Below are positions 1 through 7,117 of a DNA stretch of 15,048 nt, piece by piece; within the stretch, counting starts at the first letter, position 1, and the number at the start of each line of letters is the position of its first letter. The DNA lies in the NCBI GenBank assembly GCA_004297665.1, contig SCUP01000337.1, forward strand, positions 1 through 15,048. The letters run 5' to 3'. The DNA is from Nitrosarchaeum sp. (lineage in GTDB: Archaea; Thermoproteota; Nitrososphaeria; Nitrososphaerales; Nitrosopumilaceae). The translations under genes and the position numbers were made by a program. The notes under the pieces were generated by a model. The model worked only from the letters and a program-made list of their open reading frames with translations, was not told the DNA's origin and ran no database searches.

Positions 1-427
1 CTATGTGCTCAAACTTATTATTAATAGTTGAAACAAAATTACTTAATGACGATGTAATAATTTTATCGGGATTTTCTTTTTGAATTATCTTCAAAACTCC
101 TATAACTTTCTTAATTTGACTAAAAAAATATAGTAGTAACTCCTGTTCTAATAATTCTCCTATGTTAATTCCATGACATTCTAGAAATCTAATAATGTCT
201 TTGTTCTTATACCAATTAGTAGTTATTTGGATTGTGAGTTCATCTAATAATATTTGATCTTTTTCGTCAAAATACTCTTCAACAAATGTACATTCAATTC
301 CATTTTGAGTTAATATTTTATGTGATTGGTAATCAAAACATATTTTTTTTGAGTTTGGATTTTTAATAAGTTCATCTAATTTAGTGATATCTTCTAAATT
401 TCCTAATAGAATAATTATGTTAGTCAA
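1..427 (-). CDS. Partial protein, possibly surface-carbohydrate biosynthesis (runs off window start)
   Basis: An open frame of 142 codons reads leftward off the window edge, so only the N-terminus is present. No ATG is in frame near the beginning. A TAA lies in frame just upstream (446-444), so the TTG at 427-425 is the best start. It opens with a hydrophobic beta-strand-like stretch (TNIIILLGNL), followed by FDYQSHKILTQNGI around residues 33-46 and a mainly alpha-helical, Leu/Ile/Lys-rich region. This layout vaguely recalls the N-terminal half of predicted GT-B-like surface-carbohydrate proteins, but I do not recognise a family with certainty. It starts 11 bp after the cytidylyltransferase stop, on the same strand, so it is probably the next gene of the same transcript. 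That position would suit a transferase using the CMP-activated sugar, which is inference from context only. Confidence 0.7.
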   Translation of the reverse strand, partial: MTNIIILLGNLEDITKLDELIKNPNSKKICFDYQSHKILTQNGIECTFVEEYFDEKDQILLDELTIQITTNWYKNKDIIRFLECHGINIGELLEQELLLYFFSQIKKVIGVLKIIQKENPDKIITSSLSNFVSTINNKFEHI

Positions 428-437
428 TGTTTCTGTT

Positions 438-1193
438 TTATTTTAAATAAGTTGATTTTAAATGTCCTTCATTTCTGTTAATGCCTTTATTGGTTTCTAG
501 TATTTTGGGATCATTTCTTAGAATTTTTAGAATATCATTCATGAAAAACACTGTTTTAGGTCTCATTTTTGAATAAATTTTTCTTACAAATTTTAAATCT
601 TCATCTCTATCTACAGTCCATCTCATATGTGATAAATTTTGGTTGTTTTCATAATTAAACACATTAAACTTGTCAATGTTCCTATGAACATAGGTTGTAA
701 CATGTTCTCTATCTCTTTCTGTTTTTGCAATTTTGTGAATTTTTTTTAATAATTCAAATGAAAATATCTCTACATCCAAACCGTCTGGATATGTTGGTCT
801 TATTGCATTGGATACAAAATCAAATTTATTATCTTTGTAAAATTTAATCATTTTTTCCACAAGTCGTGGATCAATTAGTGGACAATCACTTGTTATTCTA
901 ATTATTGGGTCTGCATCAATCTCAAGTGCGCACTGATAATGTCTATTTAAAACATCATTTTTATCTCCTACAAAACCTATTACTTCATTATCTTCTGCAA
1001 TTTTAAGTAAAATTTTATCTTTTTTACTCCTTGTAGTGATTAGTGCAATTTGATGAATTGAATTTATTCTTTTTACTCTATTTAACACATGCCAAATCAT
1101 GGGTTTATTTTCTATTTTTGCTAAAACCTTGTTTGGTAATCTTTTTGATTCAGTTCTTGCCTGAATCATAATAGTAGCTTTTTTACAAAACAT
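438..1193 (-). CDS. spsF: SpsF/NeuA-like cytidylyltransferase (CMP-sugar synthetase)
   Basis: This 251-residue protein belongs to the SpsF / acylneuraminate cytidylyltransferase type of nucleotidyltransferase, whose known members activate a sugar acid with CTP in the cytosol. The nucleotide-binding signature MIQARTESKRLPNKVL lies at residues 9-24. GDKNDVLNRHY (76-86), RITSDCPLIDP (99-109; the aspartates are metal-ligand candidates) and PDGLDVE (136-142) follow in the order typical of the family, and the length is normal for SpsF. It starts with ATG, and a TATA-like element lies 18-27 bp upstream, so it may have its own promoter in the 50 bp gap after neuB as well as being read with the operon. 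Next to a NeuB synthase its likely job is making the CMP-activated nonulosonic acid. SpsF rather than classical NeuA/PseF is the closer relative by eye, so the exact substrate is open. Confidence 0.88.
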   Translation of the reverse strand: MFCKKATIMIQARTESKRLPNKVLAKIENKPMIWHVLNRVKRINSIHQIALITTRSKKDKILLKIAEDNEVIGFVGDKNDVLNRHYQCALEIDADPIIRITSDCPLIDPRLVEKMIKFYKDNKFDFVSNAIRPTYPDGLDVEIFSFELLKKIHKIAKTERDREHVTTYVHRNIDKFNVFNYENNQNLSHMRWTVDRDEDLKFVRKIYSKMRPKTVFFMNDILKILRNDPKILETNKGINRNEGHLKSTYLK

Positions 1194-1243
1194 AAATCAT
1201 CTTTAATTGATTATTAAATATTGTATTGATAAATCCAATATAT

Positions 1244-2245
1244 CTACATTATGTCTTTCCAATTTACTGGAGTATCTTTTTTAATGTCTTTAAATGCTCT
1301 TTTTCCTAATATCACATCATAATATTTTGGTGGTATTCCGTCAGATGGTCGTTTAATAGATAACACGTTAGCCGTAATCTCATCTCCTTTTTTTATATCA
1401 TCTTTTGCTATGATGGATCTTCTTGCAATATTTCTAATACTAATTTCTGATTTCTGAGGAATTTTTATTCCGTCTCCCTTTACTATCTCAACTACTTTAA
1501 TTTCATCAATTAATTTTTTTAGATCATTTGGTTGGATAGAGAATGAATGATCAGGACCATCCATTTTTTTATCCAAAGTAAAATGTTTTTCTATTATCTC
1601 TGCACCAATACTCACTGCAACCAAATCAACAAGTTTTGAATCCCCATTATCCGAATAACCTACGGATAATCCAAATTTATTTTTTAATGTAATTATGGAT
1701 AGTAAATTTGATTCATCCGGGGATGCAGGGTAATTAACAACACAATGTAATAATGCAATTTTATTTAACCCTTCAAACATACACCAATTAATAGAATCTT
1801 GAATCTCTTGTAATGTTGATGAACCTGTAGATATTATTGTTGGCTTGTTCTTTTTTGCAATGTGACGAATCAATGGCATATTGGTAATATCTGATGATGC
1901 AATCTTGAAACATGGAACTTTTATCTTATCCAAATAATCAACACTTTCAATATCAAATGGAGTTGAAAAAAATGTTATTCCTATATTTTTTGCATGATCT
2001 TTTATTTCACCAAATTCGTTATAATTAATCTCTACTTTCTTGAAGAATTTAAAATATGGATTAGATTCAGTAATGAAATTTTCTGTTTTATATGTTTGAA
2101 ACTTTATTGCATCGGCACCTGCATTATATGCTTCTTCGACAAGTTTTTTTGCAATTTTGATGTCTCCATTATGATTTAATCCTGCCTCTGCAATAAAGTA
2201 TGTTCTACTCCCGATTTGTTTTCCATCTATTTCAAAAACTACCAA
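1244..2245 (-). CDS. neuB: NeuB/PseI/LegI-type nonulosonic acid synthase with C-terminal SAF domain
   Basis: Members of this family condense phosphoenolpyruvate with a six-carbon N-acyl amino sugar to give a nine-carbon sialic-acid-like sugar. Numbered from the upstream TTG at 2254, motifs are AEAGLNHNG (22-30), KFQTYK (51-56), KIASSD (117-122), ISTGSST (141-147), LLHC (168-171), GYSDN (199-203) and EKHFTLDKKMDGPDH (222-236), the last holding the metal-binding His pair. An antifreeze-like SAF domain fills roughly 277-336. Length is normal. No ATG exists at the N-terminus. Two in-frame TTG codons, 2254-2252 and 2245-2243, both lie inside the 3' end of the preceding SDR gene. I chose 2245 because GGAGGT (2259-2254) sits 8 nt before it and it lies next to the SDR stop, which favours translational coupling. 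Starting at 2254 would add three residues. Motifs alone do not separate neuraminic, legionaminic and pseudaminic specificity; a PseG-like neighbour leans toward a pseudaminic-type product. Confidence 0.93.
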   Translation of the reverse strand: MVVFEIDGKQIGSRTYFIAEAGLNHNGDIKIAKKLVEEAYNAGADAIKFQTYKTENFITESNPYFKFFKKVEINYNEFGEIKDHAKNIGITFFSTPFDIESVDYLDKIKVPCFKIASSDITNMPLIRHIAKKNKPTIISTGSSTLQEIQDSINWCMFEGLNKIALLHCVVNYPASPDESNLLSIITLKNKFGLSVGYSDNGDSKLVDLVAVSIGAEIIEKHFTLDKKMDGPDHSFSIQPNDLKKLIDEIKVVEIVKGDGIKIPQKSEISIRNIARRSIIAKDDIKKGDEITANVLSIKRPSDGIPPKYYDVILGKRAFKDIKKDTPVNWKDIM

Positions 2246-3036
2246 GCTGTCCAACCTCCATCAATTATCACATTTGCTCCTGTCATATAGCTAGAAGCAT
2301 CAGAAGTCAAAAATAATACTGCTCCAACATATTCTTCCTTCTTTGCCATTCTCCCTAACATTGTTTTATCCGAATATCTTTTGATAAATTCATGGTTTTG
2401 ATTATTTTCAACACCTCCTAATGAAAGAATGTTAACTCTAATTCCTGTATTTCTCCAATGTGATGCTAGATATCTAGTGAAATTTATCAAACTTGCTTTC
2501 GTTGACGCATATGCTATGGAAGAATTCAATCCACTTTTTCCATAAATTCTTTGATCTGCAGCAACAAGTCCATAAATAGAACCTATATTCAAAATAATTC
2601 CATGTTTTTGTTTTTTCATTATCTTACCAACTTCTTGACAACATAAAAAAACACCTGTCATATTAACAGAAATAACACTATTCCAACTCTCCAGTGTAAA
2701 TTCTTCAAATTCAACCTTTCTTTCTTTCTGACCTTCTTGAAAAGCTGCATTATTAATTAATACATCAATTCTTGAAAATCTCTTAATTGTCTCTTTAACT
2801 AAATTTGTTATGGATTCTTTATCTGTTACATCTAATTTAATTGGAAGTATATCAATGTTATACTTAGTTCTTAATCTATCTGCCTGTTTTTTACATCTTA
2901 CAAAGTCTAAATCAGCTAAAACAATATTTGCACCTGCTTGACATAGACCTTCTGCATATTGTGTCCCTAATAATCCCCCAGCACCAGTTAGAATAATTAC
3001 TTTATTCGATACGTCAAAAAGTTTTTTTACATTCAA
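2239..3036 (-). CDS. Short-chain dehydrogenase/reductase of the nonulosonate cluster
   Basis: This is a 265-residue classical SDR oxidoreductase. The NAD(P)-binding glycine motif is TGAGGLLG (17-24), LDVTD is at 69-73, NNAA at 95-98, the active-site Ser in NIGSIYG near 153, and the catalytic Tyr176-x-x-x-Lys180 in AYASTK. The C-terminus ends in the common D-G-G-W. Asp42 and Asp44 after the second strand (ADLD) suggest NAD preference. The start is TTG at 3036; the nearby ATG at 3032 is out of frame and hits a stop at once. Its 3' end overlaps neuB, so the two are probably translationally coupled and act in one pathway. SDRs of this type accompany neuB/cytidylyltransferase pairs elsewhere (PtmA beside PtmB in Campylobacter), but which sugar is oxidised or reduced cannot be read from the sequence. 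Confidence 0.9.
   Translation of the reverse strand: MNVKKLFDVSNKVIILTGAGGLLGTQYAEGLCQAGANIVLADLDFVRCKKQADRLRTKYNIDILPIKLDVTDKESITNLVKETIKRFSRIDVLINNAAFQEGQKERKVEFEEFTLESWNSVISVNMTGVFLCCQEVGKIMKKQKHGIILNIGSIYGLVAADQRIYGKSGLNSSIAYASTKASLINFTRYLASHWRNTGIRVNILSLGGVENNQNHEFIKRYSDKTMLGRMAKKEEYVGAVLFLTSDASSYMTGANVIIDGGWTAW
2254..2259 (-). promoter_or_regulatory. Shine-Dalgarno-like GGAGGT for neuB
   Basis: On the minus strand GGAGGT is followed after 8 nt by the TTG at 2245-2243. It lies inside the codons for the conserved C-terminal D-G-G-W of the upstream SDR, so part of the match is forced by protein coding. The good spacing still favours 2245 over 2254 as the neuB start. Confidence 0.45.
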
Positions 3037-3091
3037 ATAGAATTATCAATATTAATTTTAACAACTAATTAATTAATCAATCGTACTTCAA

Positions 3092-3901
3092 TTATTTTTT
3101 AATAAAATGTACTAACAACTGGGCTCCAAATTCTTCAAATGTACAATTCTGTCCAAACATTTCTTGAAATATGACCTCTGACTTTAATCCTATTTCATTA
3201 ATCTTAGAATTTGGTTTAGGCTCATCAGGAAAGCTTAATGCTGGATTAATTACACGTGATATATAATAAAATGTGCCTAAACGATTAATGGATTTTATAT
3301 TGAAAAGATCCTTTATCTTATCAAAAACTATGTTTTCTTTTATAGGAAGATTATACCATCTAATATTGATTGGTTCTAAATTAAATCTCTCTCTAATTTT
3401 ATTAAGACGTTGTATCCCTTCCATGGATTGCTCTGCAATAATCAAAGAACCATTTTGAGCCATTTTATCATATAATGTATTAAATAATTTAATTTGATCA
3501 TTTTCACTTGGTTGATTGATGAAACATCTACAGGATATTATAGTGTCAAAATATGAATCCTTTAGATTATTTACATCTTCAATTTCAAAAGATAATCTAT
3601 TTTTTATTGCTTCATCTTGCATTAAATGAAGTTTCTTTGCTTCACTTATCATTTCTTCTGAATAATCAATTCCTTTTACTTTTCCTTCAGTAAATTTAGA
3701 AAACATTAACGTACGTTGACCATTTCCACACCCTATATCTAAAAGTGAAAATGTTTTTTTTGATTTTAGCTCATTTATTATAAACCTGTTCTCTAATTCT
3801 ACAACATGATAATCGCTATGTGCACCATGAGGATTATCTTTTGATTTTTTGGCATAGTTATTCCAAAATTCCTTATTTGATTGTGGGGTAAATTTATTCA
3901 T
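3092..3901 (-). CDS. Class I SAM-dependent methyltransferase
   Basis: This is a 269-residue soluble protein with a Rossmann-type methyltransferase core. Motif I is LLDIGCGNGQ (53-62), where SAM binds; the acidic residue ending strand 2 is in GIDYSEEMI (77-85); and the post-core strand DTIISCRCFINQ lies near 119-130, followed by SLIIAEQ (142-148). Residues after about 200 show no domain I recognise and may carry substrate specificity. The ATG at 3901 has an AT-rich TATA-like stretch about 25 bp upstream, consistent with a near-leaderless transcript. It is the first gene of the leftward run leading into the SDR, neuB and the cytidylyltransferase, with a 55 bp gap. By context it may methylate a sugar (O- or N-methylation) or a glycan intermediate. 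Small-molecule methyltransferases cannot be told apart by motif, so substrate is unknown. Confidence 0.88.
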   Translation of the reverse strand: MNKFTPQSNKEFWNNYAKKSKDNPHGAHSDYHVVELENRFIINELKSKKTFSLLDIGCGNGQRTLMFSKFTEGKVKGIDYSEEMISEAKKLHLMQDEAIKNRLSFEIEDVNNLKDSYFDTIISCRCFINQPSENDQIKLFNTLYDKMAQNGSLIIAEQSMEGIQRLNKIRERFNLEPINIRWYNLPIKENIVFDKIKDLFNIKSINRLGTFYYISRVINPALSFPDEPKPNSKINEIGLKSEVIFQEMFGQNCTFEEFGAQLLVHFIKK

Positions 3902-3920
3902 GTAAGTCTTTCATTATATG

Positions 3921-3930
3921 ATTATTAATT
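3921..3930 (-). promoter_or_regulatory. TATA-like element for the methyltransferase-led operon
   Basis: An AT-only stretch (ATTATTAATT on the plus strand) is centred about 25 bp upstream of the ATG at 3901, the archaeal TATA distance for a leaderless transcript. Together with the opposing element at 3937-3947 it makes a compact divergent promoter region. Confidence 0.4.
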
Positions 3931-3936
3931 CATTTA

Positions 3937-3947
3937 TTTTTTAAATA
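3937..3947 (+). promoter_or_regulatory. TATA-like element for the pseG-like gene
   Basis: TTTTTTAAATA is centred near 3943, predicting a transcription start around 3969. That gives a short leader of about 19 nt before the TTG at 3988, different from the leaderless pattern elsewhere in this window. Confidence 0.45.
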
Positions 3948-3987
3948 CATGTGTAGATTTATCTACTTATAACAATGGATAATTCTA

Positions 3988-5007
3988 TTGAGAATTCTAT
4001 TTAGAACATCTGGAGGTAAAGCTTCAGGAAAAGAACTCGGTTTAGGGCATATCTTCCGATGTATTCATCTTGCAAATAAATTAAGATCAAATATGATTTA
4101 TTTTTTAATTGAGGATTATGGTAATGTAAAAAAAATTCTAAAAGAAAAACATTTCAAAAATATTATTCTGCAAAATCCAAATGTTAATCTTACATCTGAT
4201 ATAAAAAAAACTAAGGAAATTATCAACAAAAATAAAATTGATATTGTAATTGTAGATAAATATAAAACTAAAAAAAAATACCTACATGAAATCAGAAAAA
4301 TTTCTAAACTTGTTTTTATTTCTGATTTAAATAATAACGAATATCCAGCAGATGTGCTCATTAATGGGTTCATTGGACTCCAAAACCAAATAACCACAAA
4401 CAAATATGGTGCAAAATGCTTTCTTGGGCCTCAATACCAAATTCTAGATGATAAATATACCAAAAATTCACCAATTAGAAAAAAGAAATGGACTCTTCTT
4501 GCATCATTTGGTGGCTATGATGAACATAACCTTTCAGGATTATTATGTAATATTTTATCAAAATATGATGATAAAATCAAAACAAGATTAATCTTAGGTC
4601 CTGCTACAAGTAAATCCAACGCATTACTCATGCTACAAAAAAAATATGAGAAATCAATCTCTATCATTTCACACACAAATAATATGCAAAAAGAAATACT
4701 TGATTCAAAATTTGGAATTTGTTCAGGTGGGATAACATCATATGAATTTGCTATTATGAAAATACCATTTTCTATAGTCTGTCAATATAAACATCAAATG
4801 ATAACTGCAAAACAATGGCATAAATATAAACTAGCAAAAAATCTTGGATTCCCAAATAGTTCTCTTCCAAAAAAAATTGATAATTTCTTGAAAGAAATCT
4901 CAGAAAATAAATTTCATATTGACTCTAATCGACACATAATTGATGGTTTTGGTGCAAGAAGAGTGGCAAAAGAAGTACTAAATCTTATGAATGATAAAAT
5001 TAGGTAA
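3988..5007 (+). CDS. pseG: PseG-like UDP-sugar hydrolase (GT-B fold)
   Basis: The protein resembles PseG, which removes UDP from UDP-2,4-diacetamido-2,4,6-trideoxy-altrose to free the sugar that NeuB/PseI uses. The N-terminus has FRTSGG (5-10) and GLGHIFRCIHLA (18-29), matching the family G-x-G-H-x-x-R motif, with His21 as the candidate catalytic base. IVIVDKYK (86-93) corresponds to the family V-D-x-Y stretch. SFGGYDEHN (163-171) and CSGGITSYEF (245-254) are the GT-B nucleotide-binding loops. At 339 residues it is longer than the roughly 270-280 of Campylobacter PseG. The start is TTG at 3988; a stop at 3970-3972 closes the frame upstream with no in-frame ATG. Its last 8 bp overlap the convergent aminotransferase. 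The related SpsG group contains predicted glycosyltransferases, so hydrolase function is likely, not certain. Confidence 0.85.
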   Translation: MRILFRTSGGKASGKELGLGHIFRCIHLANKLRSNMIYFLIEDYGNVKKILKEKHFKNIILQNPNVNLTSDIKKTKEIINKNKIDIVIVDKYKTKKKYLHEIRKISKLVFISDLNNNEYPADVLINGFIGLQNQITTNKYGAKCFLGPQYQILDDKYTKNSPIRKKKWTLLASFGGYDEHNLSGLLCNILSKYDDKIKTRLILGPATSKSNALLMLQKKYEKSISIISHTNNMQKEILDSKFGICSGGITSYEFAIMKIPFSIVCQYKHQMITAKQWHKYKLAKNLGFPNSSLPKKIDNFLKEISENKFHIDSNRHIIDGFGARRVAKEVLNLMNDKIR

Positions 5008-6142
5008 TATTAAAACTTGATAATTTTCTAATGTTGTTTACTACAAAATCTTGTTGTTTACGAGAAATTGTTGGAAATAGAGGAAGAGTAAGACATTCAT
5101 TATATGCTTTTACAGATACTGGAAAATCTGTATCTTTTAACCCCTTCTTTTTAAAATTAGAAAACATGTGAATTGGTTTGTAGTGAACAGTGGTTCTAAT
5201 TCCTTTTTTAAATAACATCTGATGAACTTTATCACGCAAAACTCCAAAATCTTCTTTGATTCTAATTATGTACAAATGATAAACATGTTCTTTTGCTTTC
5301 TCATAATTGACAATTTCTATTCCTTTTACTCTGTTTAGCTTTGAATTATAATATTTTGCAGCTTGAATTCTTTTTGAAGATATCTCATCAATACGAGACA
5401 ACTGTGCCAATCCAAGTGAGGATCTTACCTCATCTAGTCTATAGTTATATCCAGGCTCAATAGTGTCATAATCCCACGGGTTGATAGTTTTGTTTCTCTG
5501 TATCAGGTTTCTATTCAGTCCATGATTACGTAAAGTCATTACTCTAGTAGCTAATTTTTTGGAATCTGTAATAATCATTCCACCCTCTATTGTGGTTATA
5601 TTTTTGGTTGGATAGAAACTAAAACACCCAGCATCACCAAATGTGCCTACATGTTTTTTCTTATAATATGCTCCAAAAGCATGGGCTGAATCCTCAATTA
5701 CATGTAATTTATTTTTCTTGGCAATGCTCATAATCTTATCCATATTGCAAGCAAGTCCTGCAAAATGAACAGGAATTATTGCCTTTGTTTTTCTAGTAAT
5801 TTTTTTTTCAACCGAATCAACCGATATGTTAAGTGATTCATCAATATCTGCCAAAACAGGTGTAGCGCCACTTAATATTACGGCATTTGCTGTTGCAATA
5901 AATGTCATATCTGGAATGATAACCTCATCGTTGTGTCCAATATTCAAACTAACTAGAGATAAATGCAGTGCTGATGTTCCATTTGAAACTCCTAGAGCAT
6001 GATGACTTTTTGTTTTTTTTGCAACAATTGATTCAAATCTTCTTAATTTTGGCCCATCAGTAAGATTTGGTGTATTTAGACTTGAAAGCATGGCTTTTTT
6101 CTCCAAATCTGTAATCCATGGTTTTGATAATGGAATTTCCAT
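5000..6142 (-). CDS. DegT/DnrJ/EryC1/StrS-type sugar aminotransferase
   Basis: This is a 380-residue PLP-dependent aminotransferase of the family that converts nucleotide-linked keto-sugars to amino sugars, as PseC and LegC do at C4. Visible motifs are GVSNGTSALHL (51-61, PLP phosphate binding), EVIIPDMTFIATANAV (73-88), VIEDSAHAFGA (148-158, with Asp151 expected to contact the PLP ring nitrogen), SFYPTKNITTIEGGM (175-189, with Lys180 the Schiff-base lysine) and RNHG (205-208). Length is normal. The ATG at 6142 follows a strong TATA box 27 bp upstream, so it is probably leaderless and transcribed from its own divergent promoter. It is separated from the neuB operon by the convergent pseG-like gene. 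By context it probably supplies the 4-amino group of the nonulosonate precursor; the N-acetyltransferase that would normally follow is absent from the window. Confidence 0.92.
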   Translation of the reverse strand: MEIPLSKPWITDLEKKAMLSSLNTPNLTDGPKLRRFESIVAKKTKSHHALGVSNGTSALHLSLVSLNIGHNDEVIIPDMTFIATANAVILSGATPVLADIDESLNISVDSVEKKITRKTKAIIPVHFAGLACNMDKIMSIAKKNKLHVIEDSAHAFGAYYKKKHVGTFGDAGCFSFYPTKNITTIEGGMIITDSKKLATRVMTLRNHGLNRNLIQRNKTINPWDYDTIEPGYNYRLDEVRSSLGLAQLSRIDEISSKRIQAAKYYNSKLNRVKGIEIVNYEKAKEHVYHLYIIRIKEDFGVLRDKVHQMLFKKGIRTTVHYKPIHMFSNFKKKGLKDTDFPVSVKAYNECLTLPLFPTISRKQQDFVVNNIRKLSSFNIT

Positions 6143-6163
6143 CTTCTTAATGTGTTGTAGATG

Positions 6164-6174
6164 TTATAATATAT
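6164..6174 (-). promoter_or_regulatory. TATA box for the sugar aminotransferase
   Basis: The plus-strand bases TTATAATATAT are centred 27 bp upstream of the ATG at 6142. This is one of the clearest TATA boxes in the window and predicts a leaderless mRNA. Confidence 0.6.
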
Positions 6175-6190
6175 GAATTCGCAAATACAA

Positions 6191-6200
6191 TTTTATATTT
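6191..6200 (+). promoter_or_regulatory. TATA box for the nucleotidyltransferase
   Basis: TTTTATATTT is centred about 25 bp upstream of the GTG at 6220, supporting that GTG as a leaderless start. It is back to back with the aminotransferase TATA box, so both promoters share a 77 bp spacer. Confidence 0.6.
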
Positions 6201-6219
6201 ACTTTATTCTTTTTCACGT

Positions 6220-7077
6220 GTGGATACAGCTGTAATAACTACGGGTGGATTGGGAACTAGATTACTCACATATACAAAAAGCAACCCAAAAACCATGTTA
6301 CCTCTTTATGAAAAAAGCCATGATCAATCACAAGATCCATTGCTAAGACCATTAATAGAAATCATATTTGAAAATTTATTCAATCATGGATTTAGAAAAT
6401 TCTGTTTTATTGTAGGAACCAAAACACAGGATTCAATATTTAAGCAAATGTTACCTGATCCTGATTATATTCGACTATTGAAAAAAAGAAACATCGCAGT
6501 TGATAAGAGATTCATAAAAACACTCACAAAACAATACTCTCAAATGAATAAATGTAAAATTAAATGGATTTCTCAATCCTCTCCTATGGGTTTTGGTCAT
6601 GCACTTCTTTCAGCAAGCAAATTTGTAGGAAAAGATAACTTTATTCTACATGCTGGAGATGCATACTTTCCTACCACTGATTTTATTCCAAAAATGATTG
6701 AAAAATTTGAAAGATATGACCCTTCTGTAATGCTATTACTACAGAGAAAAAAATTACTAAAAGGATACGGTATTGCTCAAATTAAAAGATCTGAAAACCA
6801 AAACATCGTTTATGACGTTCAGGAAAAACCAAAAAAACCTCTTAGTAATTTGGCGATTCTTCCACTTTATCTTTTCAAATCTGACATTTTTGATTCTCTT
6901 CGAAAAACCTCAAAGGGATATAACTGTGAACTGCAAGTCACTGATGCAATTAAAACATCAATTAATTCAAACAAGAAAGTAATTGGAGAGATTTATGAAA
7001 AAAAACATTGGTTTGATATAGGTTCTCCAGAAAATTACTTTAAGGCTTTGACTTATTCATACAAAATTTCAAACTGA
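6220..7077 (+). CDS. GalU/RmlA-like sugar-1-phosphate nucleotidyltransferase
   Basis: This is a 285-residue nucleotidyltransferase of the GalU-like type, which joins a sugar 1-phosphate to an NTP (UTP in GalU). TTGGLGTRL (7-15) is the nucleotide-binding loop, PKTMLPL (23-29) resembles the family P-K-x-M-L-P motif, and GFGHALLSA (124-132) matches the base/sugar-binding G-x-x-H-A-L-L. HAGDAYF (144-150) carries the metal-binding Asp147, EKPKKP lies at 202-207, and WFDIGSPENYF (264-274) is the C-terminal motif with the second metal Asp. The start is GTG at 6220, supported by a TATA box about 25 bp upstream. Divergent from the sugar aminotransferase and 40 bp before the class III PLP enzyme, it probably makes the nucleotide sugar entering this pathway. 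Whether the product is UDP-, dTDP- or GDP-linked, and which sugar, is undecided. Confidence 0.88.
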   Translation: MDTAVITTGGLGTRLLTYTKSNPKTMLPLYEKSHDQSQDPLLRPLIEIIFENLFNHGFRKFCFIVGTKTQDSIFKQMLPDPDYIRLLKKRNIAVDKRFIKTLTKQYSQMNKCKIKWISQSSPMGFGHALLSASKFVGKDNFILHAGDAYFPTTDFIPKMIEKFERYDPSVMLLLQRKKLLKGYGIAQIKRSENQNIVYDVQEKPKKPLSNLAILPLYLFKSDIFDSLRKTSKGYNCELQVTDAIKTSINSNKKVIGEIYEKKHWFDIGSPENYFKALTYSYKISN

Positions 7078-7100
7078 TTTTTTACAACAGATTCTTTTTT
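7078..7100 (+). terminator. Two T6 tracts after the nucleotidyltransferase
   Basis: TTTTTT runs occur at 7078-7083, directly after the TGA, and at 7095-7100. Archaeal RNA polymerase can terminate at T-runs without a hairpin, so part of the transcript may end here. The second run passes into TTTTTTAAG and could also serve as a weak TATA-like element for the next gene. Confidence 0.35.
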
Positions 7101-7117
7101 AAGCACAACTGTTAATT

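Noticed and set aside
1994..2179. Plus-strand 61-codon Cys/Phe-rich open frame antisense to neuB
   Set aside because: It covers the conserved NeuB N-terminus in the other strand; the same effect explains the 61-codon frame at 3273-3458.
4116..4403. Minus-strand open frame of 95 codons inside the pseG-like gene, hydrophobic
   Set aside because: Its hydrophobicity (Phe/Leu/Ile) is the complement of Lys/Asn/Asp-rich coding sequence, not evidence of a membrane protein.
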